From positions 28,050,183-28,114,182 of the forward strand of contig CM046347.1 of the NCBI GenBank assembly GCA_025403435.1: a stretch of 64,000 bases of DNA, given 5' to 3'. Positions 10,442-22,656 of this stretch are shown here, piece after piece (position 1 is the first letter of the stretch; each line of letters starts with the position of its first letter). Source of the stretch: Artocarpus heterophyllus (taxonomy: Eukaryota > Streptophyta > Magnoliopsida > Rosales > Moraceae). The position numbers were made by a program, and so were the translations under genes. The notes under the pieces were generated by a model. It saw nothing but the letters and a program-made list of their open reading frames with translations. It did no database searches and was not told where the DNA came from.

Positions 10442-13400
10442 TCAGAAACAAAACAAATGTGGATACAACTCCCGCATACTCGACTCTAGTTCCCAAGTGG
10501 CTTCACCAACCCCATGATGCTACCACACGACTTTTACCAACGGTATCTCGCGACGACGCAAGCTAATAACTTTCTGGTCGATGATCTGAATCGACACTTC
10601 TTTGTACGTCGTATCTTCTTGAACCTGCACATCACGAAATGAAACTATCTTGCCCTGCTCAGGTGGACACTTCCTAAGCATCGACACATGAAACACATCG
10701 TGAACATGAGAAAGTTCGGGCGGAAGATCAAGCCGATAAGCGACCACACCAACACGCTGGGTGATCTCGAACGGCCCAATATACCTCGGCGCGAGCTCCC
10801 CACTCACTCCGAACCGCATAGTCCCCTTACGAGGCGATACCCTCAAGAGAACGAAATCTCCAACCGCGAACTCTAAAGGTCTACGTCTCCTATCCGCATA
10901 GCTCTTCTGCCAACTTTGAGCTGCCCTCAACCAATCTCGAATCACCGTGACCTTCTCGTTGCTATCACGAATCTCTTCCGGCCCAAGAGTAACTCTATCT
11001 TCTGGCTCGGCCCAACACACAGGTGACCGACACGGTCGCCAATACAACACCTCAAATGGTGCCATACCGATACTCGCCTGATAACTATTGTTGTACGCGA
11101 ACTCCGCCAAATGCAAACATTGCTTCCAATTCCCGCCGAAGTCCAACGCACAAGCACGCAACATATCCTCGAGAACCTGAATAACCCGCTCAGACTGCCC
11201 ATCAGTCTGAGGATGAAATGCCGTACTGAAGTTCAAATCCGTACCCAAACCCTCATGAAAACTCCTCCAGTACTTAGCATTAAACCTGGTATCTCGATCA
11301 GAGGTGATGGACAAAGGAACCCCATGCAACCTCACAATGTTCTGCATATACAACTCCCCGAGAATCTTCCTAGAACACGTCGACCTAAATGGAATGAAAT
11401 GCGCCGATTTCGTCAAACTGTCGACTACAACCCAAACTGCATCATGCCACTGCTCCGTCCTCGACAATCTTGTGAGAAAATCCATCATCACATGCTCCCA
11501 TTTCCACCCTGGAATAGGAAGCGGCTGAAGCTGACCTGCAGGCTTCTGATGCTCGGCTTTCACCTGGAGACACGTCGAACACTTGGCCACGTACTCTCAA
11601 ACATCTTTCTTTATGCCTCTCCACCAATACTACCTCTTCAAATCACGATACATCTTGGTGCTCCCCGGATGAATAGCGAACTAAGACCTATGGGCTTCAT
11701 CTAGAACGACTTTCGTCACCTCGGCGATAACTGGAACTGCAAGACGCTCTTGAAAGTACAACGATCCATCTACACGCACGTTCCACTCCTCGAATGGCTC
11801 CCCGTTCTGAATTCGCGACCAAATCCCTTGCAAATGTCGATCCTGCCACTGACTTTGCGTCACCATCCGAACAAGAGTTGGAGTCGCTTCCATGTGATAT
11901 AACAAAACTCGATCACAGTCTTCATGATAACATAGCCGATACTCACTCACTGTCGCATCCCTGCTCCAGTCCTCAAAAATCAAACAAGCGAGAATCCCTG
12001 AAGACTTCCTGCTAAGCGCATCCGTGACCACATTAGCTTTCCCGGGATGATACTGCAACGCAAAATCATAATCCTCCATGTACTCGATCCACCTACGCTG
12101 CCTCAAATTGAGATCCCTCTGAGTGAACAGATGCCTCAAACTCTTGTGATCGGAGAAGACCTGAAACGATGCTCCATACAAGTAACATCTCCAAATCTTC
12201 AGTGCGTAAATCACCGCTGCGAGCTCTAAATCGTGAGTAGGATAATTCCGCTCGTGAGGTCGTAGCTGTCTCGATCTGTACGCAACTACATGCCCATGCT
12301 GCATCAACACGCATCCAAGTTTGCACCCTGAAGCATCCGCATAAACCTCATATGGCTCGTCACTGCTAGGAATAACTAATACTGGAGTGAAAGTCAACCG
12401 GTTCTTCAATTCCTAAAAAGCAAGCTCACAATCTTCATTCCACTCAAACCTGACATTTTTCTTGATCAATCTCGTCAACGGAGCTGCAATCTTTGAAAAA
12501 TCCTTTACAAATTTCCTGTAATATCCAGCAAGACCTAAGAAGCTACGAATCTCCGTTACATTCCTTGGTCATTCCCATTCCAATATAGCCTCAATCTTGG
12601 ACGGATCCACTGAAATACCATGCTCCGATATAACATGACCCAGAAACTTGACCTCAGTCAACCAAAACTCACACTTTTCCCTCTTAGAATACAACTGGTG
12701 CTCCCATAGAGTCTGAAGCACGATCTGAAGATGCTGCTCATGCTCCTCCCAAGTCTTAGAATACACAAGAATATCATCGATGAACACGATCACGAACTGA
12801 TCCAGATACGGCCTAAATATCCTGTTCATCAAATCCATAAAAGCTGCCGGCGCATTCGTCAACCCAAAAGACATAACCAGGAACTCAAAGTGCCCATACC
12901 GAGTCCTAAAAGTTGTCTTGGGAATATCCTCTTCCTTAATCCTGAGCTGATGATAACCTGAACGCAAATCAATCTTCGAGAAGTACCGCGAACCTCCCAA
13001 CTGATCAAATAGCTCATCAATCCTAGGCAAGGGATACTTGTTCTTCACCGTAACACGATTTAGCTGCCGATAATCCACACATAACCTGAGAGTCCCATCG
13101 TGCTTCTTAGCAAACAAAACTGGTGCTCCCCACGGAGATGTGCTGTTTCGAATATACCCCTTATCAGCAAGCTCCTGAAGTTGCTTCCTCAATTCTTTCA
13201 TTTCTACCGGTGCCATCCGATAAGGTGCCATAGAAATCGGTGATGTCCCTGGAAACAACTCGATACCAAACTCAATCTCCTGATGCGGTGGTAATCCTGG
13301 AAACTCGTTGGGGAAGACATCCTCGAACTCATCAACCACCGAAATCGCTACACTGCCTCTCGAAACATAGGGCTCGCAATCCAGGTTGGCAAGAAAAGCA

Positions 13401-15035
13401 CAACAACCTAGATTCCTTCGCCCTCCTAGACAAGACTTCATAAGACGCTCACTCATTAACCAATCACCACCACCCTGGTAAGTGATCATCGTCCCCCTAT
13501 CAGACACTAGGGTCACTTTTCTAAGTTGGCAGTCCACGACTGCACTATACCTGGACAACCAGTCTATCCCTAGAATTACATCATAGGAGCTCATGGGGAG
13601 TATAATCAAATCACTTTTCAAAATCTCATCCCCAATCTTTATTTTACAGGATTTACACATACAATTTACACACACCCGCCCCAAGGGAGAAGTTATAACT
13701 AGGGGTTCATTAAACTCTTCTATCTCTAATCCCAAGGCATGTACAAAGGAACTCGAAATGAGAGAATGAGAGGCACCGGTATCGAACAAAACACGAGCTA
13801 AAGATCTAGAAACCAAGATCATACCGTCAACAACCGCGTTACCAGTCTGAGAATCTGACCCTCTAGATGCCATTGCATGAACCTGCACTGGCGCCTTTCC
13901 TTTTCCTCTATCGACATTGCTGGGTCCTGGATTACTCGACCGATGCTGCTGAGATGGAGACGACTGCACACTACCTGTACTCGGTGCTTGATACTGAGGA
14001 ACACTACGCTGAAAATGCTGGGGCTACTGCCCCCGTGTCGGATATGAGAATTGCTGAGGAGAGAACTGCGGATACTGCAATTGCAGGTACTACAGAGGCA
14101 GAGGTAGGGTCTGAGGCTGAGATGAACGATTGGCATCTTCCCCGGTCTGAGATCCAAGACGAGCACTCTTGATCGGGCAATTCCTCTTGATGTGTCTGGT
14201 CTGCTGACAGAAATGACAATGGAAGCTGTAGGGATTGTTGCGCTCACTGCTAGACGAACTGCTGCTACCACTGGTCGCACAGCCTTGCTTGCCTTTCCCC
14301 GGAGCTGGATGACTACTGGTGCTCTTCCTGCCACTCCTCTGTGGTCCTCCTGAAGCCTTGGCTCGGTCCTCACAATACTGCACATAATCACTCTCCACAG
14401 AGATCATCGACGACACAAGCTCTCCGAAACTCCTAAACCGTAGAGCAACCAACTGCCGCCGAATAGGAGCCTTGAGTCCTTCCTGAAACTTAATACATTT
14501 CTCACGCTCCGATGCCACCGCTGATGGAGCAAACCTAGCCAACTCATTAAACTTTGCCTCATATTCCCGAACTGACAAGTCACCCTGCTGCAACCTGTAG
14601 AACTCAGCTGCCTTCTGATCTCTATACCCCTGCGAAAAATATTGATCATAGAATAGCTCCTCGAACCTGTCCCAACTGATATCACCACCGCGCTCCAGAC
14701 GCTTAGCCTGCTTCCACCAAGTGTTAGCGCCACTCTCGAGCTTGTACGCCGCGAACTCCACACGATACTCCTTAGGCACACCAAGAGTATCCAAATGCTT
14801 CAAGATCGAATCCAACCAATACTCTGCTAACTGCGGATCCCCATTGCCATCAAAAGTCAGAATAGACGCCCGCCGAAATTCCTTAAAATAAGCATGCCGA
14901 CTACCAACACTAGAGTCTTTCGGTCTAGCCCTAGCTGCCATCTGCCATCTGCCAGAAAGCCGCAAACATAGACCTCATCATGCTCTCATCATTTCCGAAC
15001 TCGGCGTCAACAGTCGAACGACGTCTAGGTGCCAT
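10442..15035 (-). pseudogene. Tekay-1 gag-pol-chromodomain polyprotein, inactivated
   Basis: The ATG at 15035 (MAPRRRS...) matches the Tekay-2 start at 27871. A 7-bp tandem duplication near 14945-14965 shifts the frame after about 34 codons. From 14965 to the stop at 10442 a single frame continues, interrupted only by nonsense codons (14090-14092, about 14026, 12569-12571, 11681-11683, 10520-10522 and others). Domains in order: Gag; CX2CX4HX4C zinc knuckle (14177-14218); protease with FDTGAS near 13780; RT with FIDD at 12773-12784; RNase H with YADAS (about 12350); HHCC and integrase (VVVDSLTKSAHF, SDRDTRF, HPQTDGQSE); and a chromodomain-like end after the DVFHVSMLR motif. Protein-level catalytic residues of RT and integrase remain. 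Most stops are TAG or TGA where the lineage normally has Gln or Arg. Confidence 0.94.
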
Positions 15036-15125
15036 TCTCTCACTTCTGAAAACAAAATTTAGACTGTCAGAGGTATTTCATTGTCAAACCTATGTGTGCA
15101 CAATTCCCAAGATTCATAACCTTGA

Positions 15126-15137
15126 GCTCTGATACCA
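15126..15137 (-). promoter_or_regulatory. primer binding site (tRNA-iMet) of Tekay-1
   Basis: The minus strand reads TGGTATCAGAGC, complementary to the 3' end of plant initiator tRNA-Met. It lies 3 nt inside the 5' LTR. Confidence 0.9.
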
Positions 15138-15140
15138 TTC

Positions 15141-17299
15141 TGTCACGCCCCGGAGTACGGGAGGTGACGTGGCGGAATATTTAGATTAATTAAAAGAGAA
15201 TTTAATTGAAACCAATGGTTTAAGAATCAAATTAAATGAGAATTAAGAAGATTACCACCACATTTTTATAAAAGAATGTATAAATATTAAGCAAGTAATA
15301 AAAATTAATAAAGAACCGTGAGTATGGGTTCCACAACCCACAACTTGTGCACACACATGGTACTGACAATATCATAAATACAATCACAGTCCAAATACAA
15401 ATAAAGTTAAGTCTTACATGCCTTGATTAAATAATACAAAATATAAATAAATCCTCCTATTACTCTTGAATTCGGTCCGAAGAATCCTCTCCAACCCTAA
15501 ATGAGAAACCACCTAGAGGGAGAAATTTAAAACAGATAAAATGTGAGCAAAAGGCTCAGTAGGACTATGTTTTATAAAATATTTTAATTTAAAGAAACAT
15601 TTCATTGACAAGAGTACTCAAAAGAAAACTTAAGTAAATAAATAAATAATTTGAGTAGAACCGTCCTGACTCAGAACAGTCTACTCGCACAATCAGAAAT
15701 ACCATTTTTCTTTTCCTAGGCAAACCATGATATCACCACCGTAGTGGCCCAGCTGGGTTTCGAGACCTGCCCCAAGGTCGATCGCTATACGACCCGATCT
15801 CTAATATGGCATCACGCCTATGTTTATTATCATTATCATTCAAAACCCAATTACCGAGCGTTGTCAATTACATTCATTATGAAGTTCATTTCAAATCACG
15901 GTATATTAAAATATAACCGACAAATCCATTTTCAAACAACCGTTGAAAACATTTTAATAGAAATCTTTTTCAAAGCTAAATCATTTCAAAACCAGGCTAC
16001 CAAAAAAATAAGATAGAAGTCCTACCTCAATACTCGTGCCGGTGCCCCACACCGTAATCCCGGTCCGCTATACGTTAGCTTCGCGGAACCACGAACGATC
16101 CTAGATACAAACTAAGTCGATCAATATCTAGTTCGAGACATTCTATGTTACTAAACCATTTCATGATGTCCTAGTGTGCCATTTGCACCTTTAAAATCAT
16201 TCTATAAGGTTGGGATTTAAATCAGGGTTCAAAACAGTGAAAACGGGTAAAAATCACAAAATTTTCCATGCCTCGGTCGGCCTGCCGGACTCCCTGCTTC
16301 GGCCGGCCGAACTGGACAGTTCGGCCTGCCGGAAGCAAAGTTCGGTCGGTCGAACACTTCCCCAGGTTCGGCCTGTAGGTCGAAAGAACACCGGCCTGCC
16401 AATCATCACTCTGGCCTGCCGAACGCACAGTTCGGCCTGCTGAACTGGGAAAATCCAAAAATCCCAGCCACGGGTTTCTCGATCCCCAAAATTCAAATCT
16501 TGATTCTAACCTGTTTTTCTCAAATCTCAGGCATAGAAAACATTCATAGATGATAGAAAAACATACTAGAACATGTTTGGACTCATTTGAACAAGATTTA
16601 AACTTGAAATCCTCAAAAATCCAAAAATGAGAAAATGAGGAGAAAAATGAAAAATCTTGAATCCGATTTGTTTTTCTTCAATCTAAGCTTAGATTCTAGT
16701 TGTTCTAAGTTTGTTTAACTCAAATCCACGGTTTTCTAAGCTTAAACAACCCTAAATTTCAAAAATGCACAAAATTGAAAATTTTGTAAAAAGTTTAGAA
16801 ATTTCGAATCTAACCTCGAATCGAAGCTTCAATCCGCGTTCTCGGTTGCTAAATCACGTCCCCGAGCCTCCTCCTTGCTATCCCGAAGCTTGGATTCGAA
16901 ATTGGGTTTAAAAATTTGAGAGAGAGATATAGAGAGAGAGAGAGTGCCGAGAGAGAGATCAAGAGGAAGAGAGAGAGAGATGCGTGAGAGTGAGGAGAGA
17001 GAGAGAGAGAGGAAGGAAATAAATAGAGAAAATCGGTGGGCGGTTTTACTGTACGAAAACCATGTGCCGCCCACGGTTTTGCAAAACGGAGTATTTTTGA
17101 CATTTTACAAATTGTTGTGTTTTAAAACTCAAAACATCATTTTAAAACAATAAGGAATCCTTTGAATGCATCAATTTAACAAAACAACCAAAAACTAAAA
17201 ATCCAACCAAGTAATCAAATTAATGTTAAAACGTTAATTATGGCACACTAATTCATCATTTATATTACATTAACATTAAATAAATTTTGGGGCGTTACA
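15141..17299 (-). repeat. 5' LTR of Tekay-1
   Basis: 2,159 bp, tgtcacgccccggag...ggggcgttaca on the plus strand. It has the same internal landmarks as the left LTR: palindrome array, GA tract, hairpin 17036-17074 and TATA-like box just left of it. It is bordered on the right by TSD TGTCA. Confidence 0.94.
16277..16443. repeat. palindrome array in Tekay-1 5' LTR
   Basis: Eight copies start at 16277, 16299, 16321, 16342, 16368, 16391, 16411 and 16432. The spacing is 22, 22, 21, 26, 23, 20, 21, identical to the left LTR. Confidence 0.85.
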
Positions 17300-19071
17300 T
17301 GTCAACTCCTTGTGCATGATGATGGGAATTTACTTAATTGATTAGAGGCTGATTTTTGTTTTCCCCTTTGGTTTTTAATATTTTTGTAGGGAGCATTTTT
17401 TCATCTTCTAATTTTTGGATGAAGATAATTCTAAAACAACACGGCATGAGAAAAAGAAGTTTGAGAGCAAGGCTTCTGTTTTATGTTCTTGCGATATGTG
17501 ATAGCAAATTCTGGTTTCTTTTGCAAGTTTTTCCATGCAAATTTGGCATGATAATCTGCATATACTACTAAATGCCCTGAAGTTTTCTCCTCAAACAGAA
17601 GAAGCTTTACACTACAAAAAATAATGAATCTACTGGCTCTTATATCAGGATAAACCTATGATCTGCAGATTCCACTTTTTGTTTCCCAAGTACCTTTTTA
17701 ATGGAAAACTAAATTTATCACTTTCTCCTCATCTTTTGAGTAATAATTTAATGAAAAAACATTTCAGAAACAGGAGATGCGAAAAAGCAATAACCATTAA
17801 CCACCTTGTAGTTTTGCTTTACAAGGCCATGGATTACTTCTTGTTTACCAAAGATACATTTACGAGAATTTGAACAGCAAACAATAATAATAAGGTTGAA
17901 AGATCTTTGCATTACAAGTTGTGAGGTGATCAAGTTCTCACATAAAAAAACAAATGGTGTGTCCTTTCTGAGTTCCAGTAAAGACCATAAATTCCTCCAC
18001 GGGACCTATGCTGGTTTCAAATCTAGGGGCAAAGAAAATAGTCGGTTATTATTATAGGTTGGCTCTTTACTGTTATTGGCAGGTAAGCCAAGTTAAGTTA
18101 CAGCAGTTTCAGAAAATGGGTTTCAATGGTTTGACTCTTGACGCAATGAGGGAAACAATGGGGTCTATACATCTGCAATGAAGTAGGAGACGTTTAAGAT
18201 AAACAATCCTTTTTCTGTTCTAAATATTATTGCGGGTTTTTTTTTTTATACGCTATTATTATTTTGTTATTTTTTTGCTGAAAAATTTGGGTTGCATTGA
18301 ATGCTGAAATTGAAAAGGCCATGTGGAGAGCTCTGGTATGTGCACATGGTTCTCTGATTTCTAAGCAGTGAGACTGTAAATCAAAGCCAGGGGTAAAAAT
18401 AGGGGTTTTGGGGTTTTTCAAGAGAATCAGTCGGTCGCAGAGGAAAGACCCACCAAGTTAGTCATAAAAAAAAACCCCTCAGTTTTATTATTTTTCTTTT
18501 ATTTAAAGTAAGTAGTGCCCACTTGGGAACTGTGATTTCTGTAATAACTAATAAAGGAGAAGAGCTCTCTACGTTACCCGTCTTAGTCCAAAAAACAAAA
18601 CATATTTCGTTATTTTGCTTCTCCTGCTGCCTCTTTGCAAACAGTTCATGTATATCTGTTTCTTCTCATCTCCAAGCACATTACAGCTTGAGTTCAGACT
18701 ATTTCCTTCCGTTTCAATTCATGCCCTTTTCACTTTGCTTTTAGAAGGACTTCGTGCACATTCTTTTTATGTCCCATGTAAGCTTTTCTCAATCTTACAT
18801 ATATAGATCCATATTTTTATCCTCTTTATAACATCTTTTCCTTTTTGTTTGTTTACAGTCAGGCTCAAAAAAGATTTATAACTAGACCTTCTGCTACTTC
18901 TGTATATCTATATTCCCATTTAATATCAATCCTTGGCCCTCATTTTGTCTCCTACTGATCTCATTTTCTGTCCATGCAAGGAAATAAAAGGGAAAAAAAT
19001 TATTCTTTTTTTTTCCTCTAGCTACAATAACTATATAGACATTTTTTTTTCCCTTTGCATAACTTTGTAAG
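17300..19071. other. AT-rich upstream region of the host gene
   Basis: No transposon protein, LTR end or RNA gene is visible. Long T and A tracts are common (for example 18240-18247, 19042-19050). TATA-like boxes occur at about 18797-18806 (catatatagat) and 18823 (ctttataaca), 250-280 bp before the ATG at 19072. The upstream reach of the gene and any 5' intron cannot be fixed from sequence. Confidence 0.5.
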
Positions 19072-19830
19072 ATGGTCAACCATTTGTGTTCCTTTAGAAA
19101 CCCAAGACTATGGATTAATTGTGCTTTACTAGTTATACTTTTTGTTCCATTGCTAGTGAGATTTTTGGGATTTGGTTACTTCTTCTCCATCTTCCTAACA
19201 TCTATAGTACTAGCTCTCTCCACCATTTTCTTCAAATTTTCTAAGCCCAAACTTGTTCTGATTGAAAACACATCAGAGAAAGACCATATCCCAATGCAGC
19301 CTGACCAAAAACTCCCATTTCCCCACTTGGAAGATCATGTTAATGAATTACCATATGACCATGAAAAGGAATCTCAAGAACACCAAGACATGATGTCTCA
19401 CTCAGTTTCATTGGAGAACTTGCTATCGGAATTTAGTGATCAGTATCTAGAGCACTCATCAACCACTGAGGATTCTGAAGCTGAATGGCCTTTCAGAGAC
19501 AATATCACTACTGGTCGCGAAGGCGTTGTTTTCTCCGACGACGACGAAGCGATCTCTGACGAGGAAAGCCTTATTGAGATTGCTCTCCCAAGTGGGCACT
19601 ATGTTGGTAATGATCATGATGATTATAGCAACAAAAATCAGCAAGTAGTTTTTAATCTGAACCAGAAAATGCCTGGCGATAATAATTTGTTCCCCGACTG
19701 CATCTTCAAGCAGAGAACCTTAATGGAAATGTTAGCCGAGATTAACGACATGAATGATGAGGAAAATTTGATCGAGATTGACATATCCATGGGGTCCATC
19801 AAGTGTTCAAGGTTTGAGATTGAAGCTTAA
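19072..19830 (+). CDS. plant membrane-anchored acidic protein, function unknown
   Basis: A 252-codon single-exon frame, ATG at 19072 and TAA at 19828-19830. It is the only frame here with host-gene character: no transposon motif, no internal damage, ordinary composition. Residues 13-33 and 35-54 are hydrophobic and could form a membrane hairpin. The rest is hydrophilic and acidic, with His/Asp/Glu-rich stretches. Two related motifs occur: DEESLIEIALPSGHYVG (163-179) and DEENLIEID followed by SMGSIKCSRFEIEA at the C-terminus (229-252), which looks like a duplicated short linear motif. I recall unnamed plant transmembrane proteins ending in a similar motif but cannot name the family. It lies 1.8 kb right of Tekay-1 and 480 bp left of a solo Tekay LTR, both oriented against it. 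Membrane role inferred; function unknown. Confidence 0.75.
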   Translation: MVNHLCSFRNPRLWINCALLVILFVPLLVRFLGFGYFFSIFLTSIVLALSTIFFKFSKPKLVLIENTSEKDHIPMQPDQKLPFPHLEDHVNELPYDHEKESQEHQDMMSHSVSLENLLSEFSDQYLEHSSTTEDSEAEWPFRDNITTGREGVVFSDDDEAISDEESLIEIALPSGHYVGNDHDDYSNKNQQVVFNLNQKMPGDNNLFPDCIFKQRTLMEMLAEINDMNDEENLIEIDISMGSIKCSRFEIEA

Positions 19831-20312
19831 GAAGTAATATAAGAAGTTTATACCCTTTTCTTTACACTGAAGTTTATAAATCTTAGAAGTACTATATTAA
19901 AAGTTTTTGATCCTTTAAATGGATTTCCGTTGGTATATTACTACTATTTAGTATTGTTTTACTGAATGTACACTACTTTTGTGTTTTTGTCGTTTTATCA
20001 TAATATGGTGGTGTGGTGCACTACTATCGAGCTGCTTTGCTGATCATCTTTATTAACTTTGGATACCCATTAAAGCACTTTGTACCCTTCTCACTTTTGT
20101 TTTCTGTTAATGCAAAAATATTATTAAAGGTGTTAAAAGTTTCCAAAGTTCGTGGCCATTTGATGATGGAATTCCACTTGGCTCGTTTCTTTTTTCTTAT
20201 TATTATTATTTTCTACTGACAAACCTTTTTTTTTTTTTGGGTAATCTTTGATCACTTTTAGACCTATACTTGTTGGATCTTGGCGGATATTTCATGGTTG
20301 AGGAAGAGATCA
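19831..20312. other. 3' flank of the host gene
   Basis: AT-rich, with no second gene visible. It contains the expected 3' UTR. No perfect AATAAA lies in the first 100 bp, so the polyadenylation site is not assigned. It ends with GATCA (20308-20312), the left target-site copy of the solo LTR. Confidence 0.5.
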
Positions 20313-22512
20313 TGTCACGCCCCAGAGTACGAGAGGTGACGTGACGGATTATTTAAATTAATTAAAAAATTTTTTTAATTAAAATCAAGAATTTTAAGGG
20401 TTAAGTTAAATAATAAAAAGAATGTGAAAGTTTCAAAACTACATTTTTATAAAAGAATTCATAAACATTAAGCAGGTGAAATCATTAAGCGAATAATAAA
20501 ATAATAAAGAACCGCGAGTAAGGGTCCCACTGACCCACAACTTGTGCACACATATAGTACTGACAATATAATAATACAACTACAGTCCAAGCACAACGAA
20601 AGTTGAAACATTACATGCCTTGTTCAAATAATATAAATAATCTACTAATTCTTCTACTGCTCCTGAGTTCTGTCCGTTGAGTCCTCTCTGAACCTAAGTG
20701 GGAATCCACCTAGAGGAGGGGAAAATTTAAAAACAACAAAAAAAATGTAAGCGAAAGGCTCAGTGGAACTATATTTTAATAAATTATTTAATTTAAAGAA
20801 AAGTCTCACTATTCAGGGAATTATTTAAAACAAACCTCAAATAAATAAATTTAATGAAACCGTTCTTACTCAAAACAGTTTATTCGGTCGACCAGAAACA
20901 CATTATTTTTTTTTCCTAAGCAAACCACATGAATATCACCACCGTAGTGGCCCAGTTGGGTTTTGGGATCTACCCGCAAGGTCGATCGCTACACGACCCG
21001 ATCTTTGATATGGCATTATGCCCTTCTATTTATTTCTAATATTATTCAAAGTCCAGTTACCAGATACTTTCATTATTATTCATTATGAAGTTCCTTATGA
21101 AGTCCTTCTCAGTTCATGGTCTACAAAAATAAAATCGATAATTTCTATTTTCAATCAACCGTTGAAAACATTTTTATAGAAACCCTTTTCAAAGCCAGAT
21201 CATTTTGAAACTGGGTTACCAAAGATAGGGTAGAAGTCCTACCTCGATACTCGTGCTGGTGCCCCACACCGTAATCTCGGTCTGCTATACGTTGCTCCGC
21301 GGAACCACGAACGATCTTAGATACACACTAAGTCGATCAATATCTAGTTTGAGACATTCTATATTACTAAACCATTTCATGATGTCCTAGTGTGCCATTT
21401 GTATCTTTAAAATCATTTTACAAGGTTGAAATTTCAGTCGGGGTTCAAAATAGTGAAAACAGGTGAAAAATCACAAAATTTTCCCATGCCCTGTCGCCCT
21501 GTCGGACTCCCTGCTTCAGCCGGCCGAACTGTGCAGTTCGACCTGCCGAAAATCAAGTCTGGTCAGCCAGACATTTTCTAGGTCCGGCCTGCCGAACGGA
21601 TGAGTCCGGCCTGCCAATCCTTTGAATCCGGCCTGCCGAACTGGAGAAACCCAGAAATCCCAGCCACGGGTTTTGGTTCTCCCAAAATCCAAATCTTACT
21701 TTTAACCAGTTTTTCTCATATCTCAGGCATGGAAAACAATCATAGATGATAGAAAAGCATAATAGAACACTTTTAAACTCATTTAAACAAGATTTAAACA
21801 CAAAAATCCCAAAAATCCAAAATGGGAGAAAATGAGGAAAAATGAAAAATCTTGAATTGAATCTGTTTTTCTTCAATCCGAGCTTAAATTCTAGGTGTTC
21901 TAAGTTCCTTTAACTCAAATCAAGGGTTTTTTAAGCTCAAACAAACATAGATTTCAAAAATGCACAAAAATTGAAAATTTTAAAAAAGTTTGAAAATTTC
22001 TAACTAACCTCGAATTCAAGCTTCAATCCACGTTTTTGGTTCTTCAATCGAGCTCCCGAGCCTCCAATCCACCAAAACCCAAAGCTTGAACTTGATTTGA
22101 TTCAAAGTTTTTGAGGAAAAATTGAGAGAGAAGAGGAGAGAGCGAGGGAGAACGAGAGAGAGTGAGAGAGACCACGGGTGAGAGAGAGAGAGAGTGAGAG
22201 TGAGCCAAAGAGAGGGAGAGGAGAGAGAATAAATAGAGAGAAACAGTGGGCGGTTTTACTGTGTGAAAACCATGTGCCGCCCATGGTTTTGTAAAACGGA
22301 ATATTTTTAACATTTTACAAACTGTTGTATTTTAAAAAACTCGAAATAACATTTTAAAATAATAAGGAATCATTAGAATTCATTAAATTAACAAAACAAC
22401 TTAAAATTTAAAATTTAACCAAATGATCAAATTAACGTTGAAACATTAATTATGACACATTAATTCATCATTTTACATTACAATAACATTAAATTAATTT
22501 CGGGGCGTTACA
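20313..22512 (-). mobile_element. solo Tekay LTR, TSD GATCA
   Basis: 2,200 bp, tgtcacgccccagag...cggggcgttaca on the plus strand, flanked by GATCA at 20308-20312 and 22513-22517. It is collinear with the Tekay-1 LTRs but clearly more divergent. It carries seven palindromes (21494, 21516, 21538, 21558, 21584, 21606, 21628), the GA tract and the hairpin (22246-22284). One LTR with matching target duplications indicates LTR-LTR recombination after insertion. Its promoter would face the host gene's 3' end. Confidence 0.93.
21494..21639. repeat. palindrome array in solo Tekay LTR
   Basis: Seven degenerate TCGGCNNGCCGA copies with steps 22, 22, 20, 26, 22, 22. The long 26-bp step sits one place earlier relative to the end than an exact copy of Tekay-1 would give, because one unit has been lost. 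Confidence 0.75.
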
Positions 22513-22656
22513 GATCACCTTAATAGTAAATTACTTCCCACCCATTACCTACGATCTAAATTTACTGCACTGGATTTACCTCGAGATCACCTTAATAGCA
22601 AATTACTTTCCACCCATTACCTACGATCTAAATTTACTGCACTGGATTTACCTCGA
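22513..22656. repeat. tandem duplication, 2 x 72 bp
   Basis: Units 22513-22584 and 22585-22656 differ at about two positions. The first begins exactly with the GATCA target-site copy of the solo LTR. No coding potential. Confidence 0.9.

Larger units (their letters stand above)
8225..17299 (-). mobile_element. Tekay-1: complete Ty3/Gypsy chromovirus, TSD TGTCA
   Basis: A 9,075-bp element with two 2.16-kb LTRs (8225-10393 and 15141-17299), TG...CA ends, and a 5-bp target-site duplication TGTCA (8220-8224 and 17300-17304). A tRNA-iMet primer site lies next to the right LTR and a purine tract next to the left LTR. Gag, protease, RT, RNase H, integrase and a C-terminal chromodomain run on the minus strand. 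LTR length, single gag-pol frame, iMet primer and chromodomain fit the Tekay/Del lineage. By eye the LTRs differ by roughly 2-4 percent, plus an AAAT-repeat length change near 8720, so the insertion is fairly recent. The polyprotein is dead. Confidence 0.95.

Noticed and set aside
11111..11704. Long plus-strand frames across Tekay-1 (also 13867-14172, 12731-12961)
   Set aside because: They are reverse-strand shadows of the pol domains on the minus strand, with no motifs of their own.
17610..17622. CACTACAAAAAAT as a CACTA transposon end
   Set aside because: A short isolated match with no subterminal repeats or partner end.
18227..19070. Small open frames upstream of the host gene
   Set aside because: Short, AT-rich, overlapping on both strands, with no motifs. 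More likely promoter or UTR.
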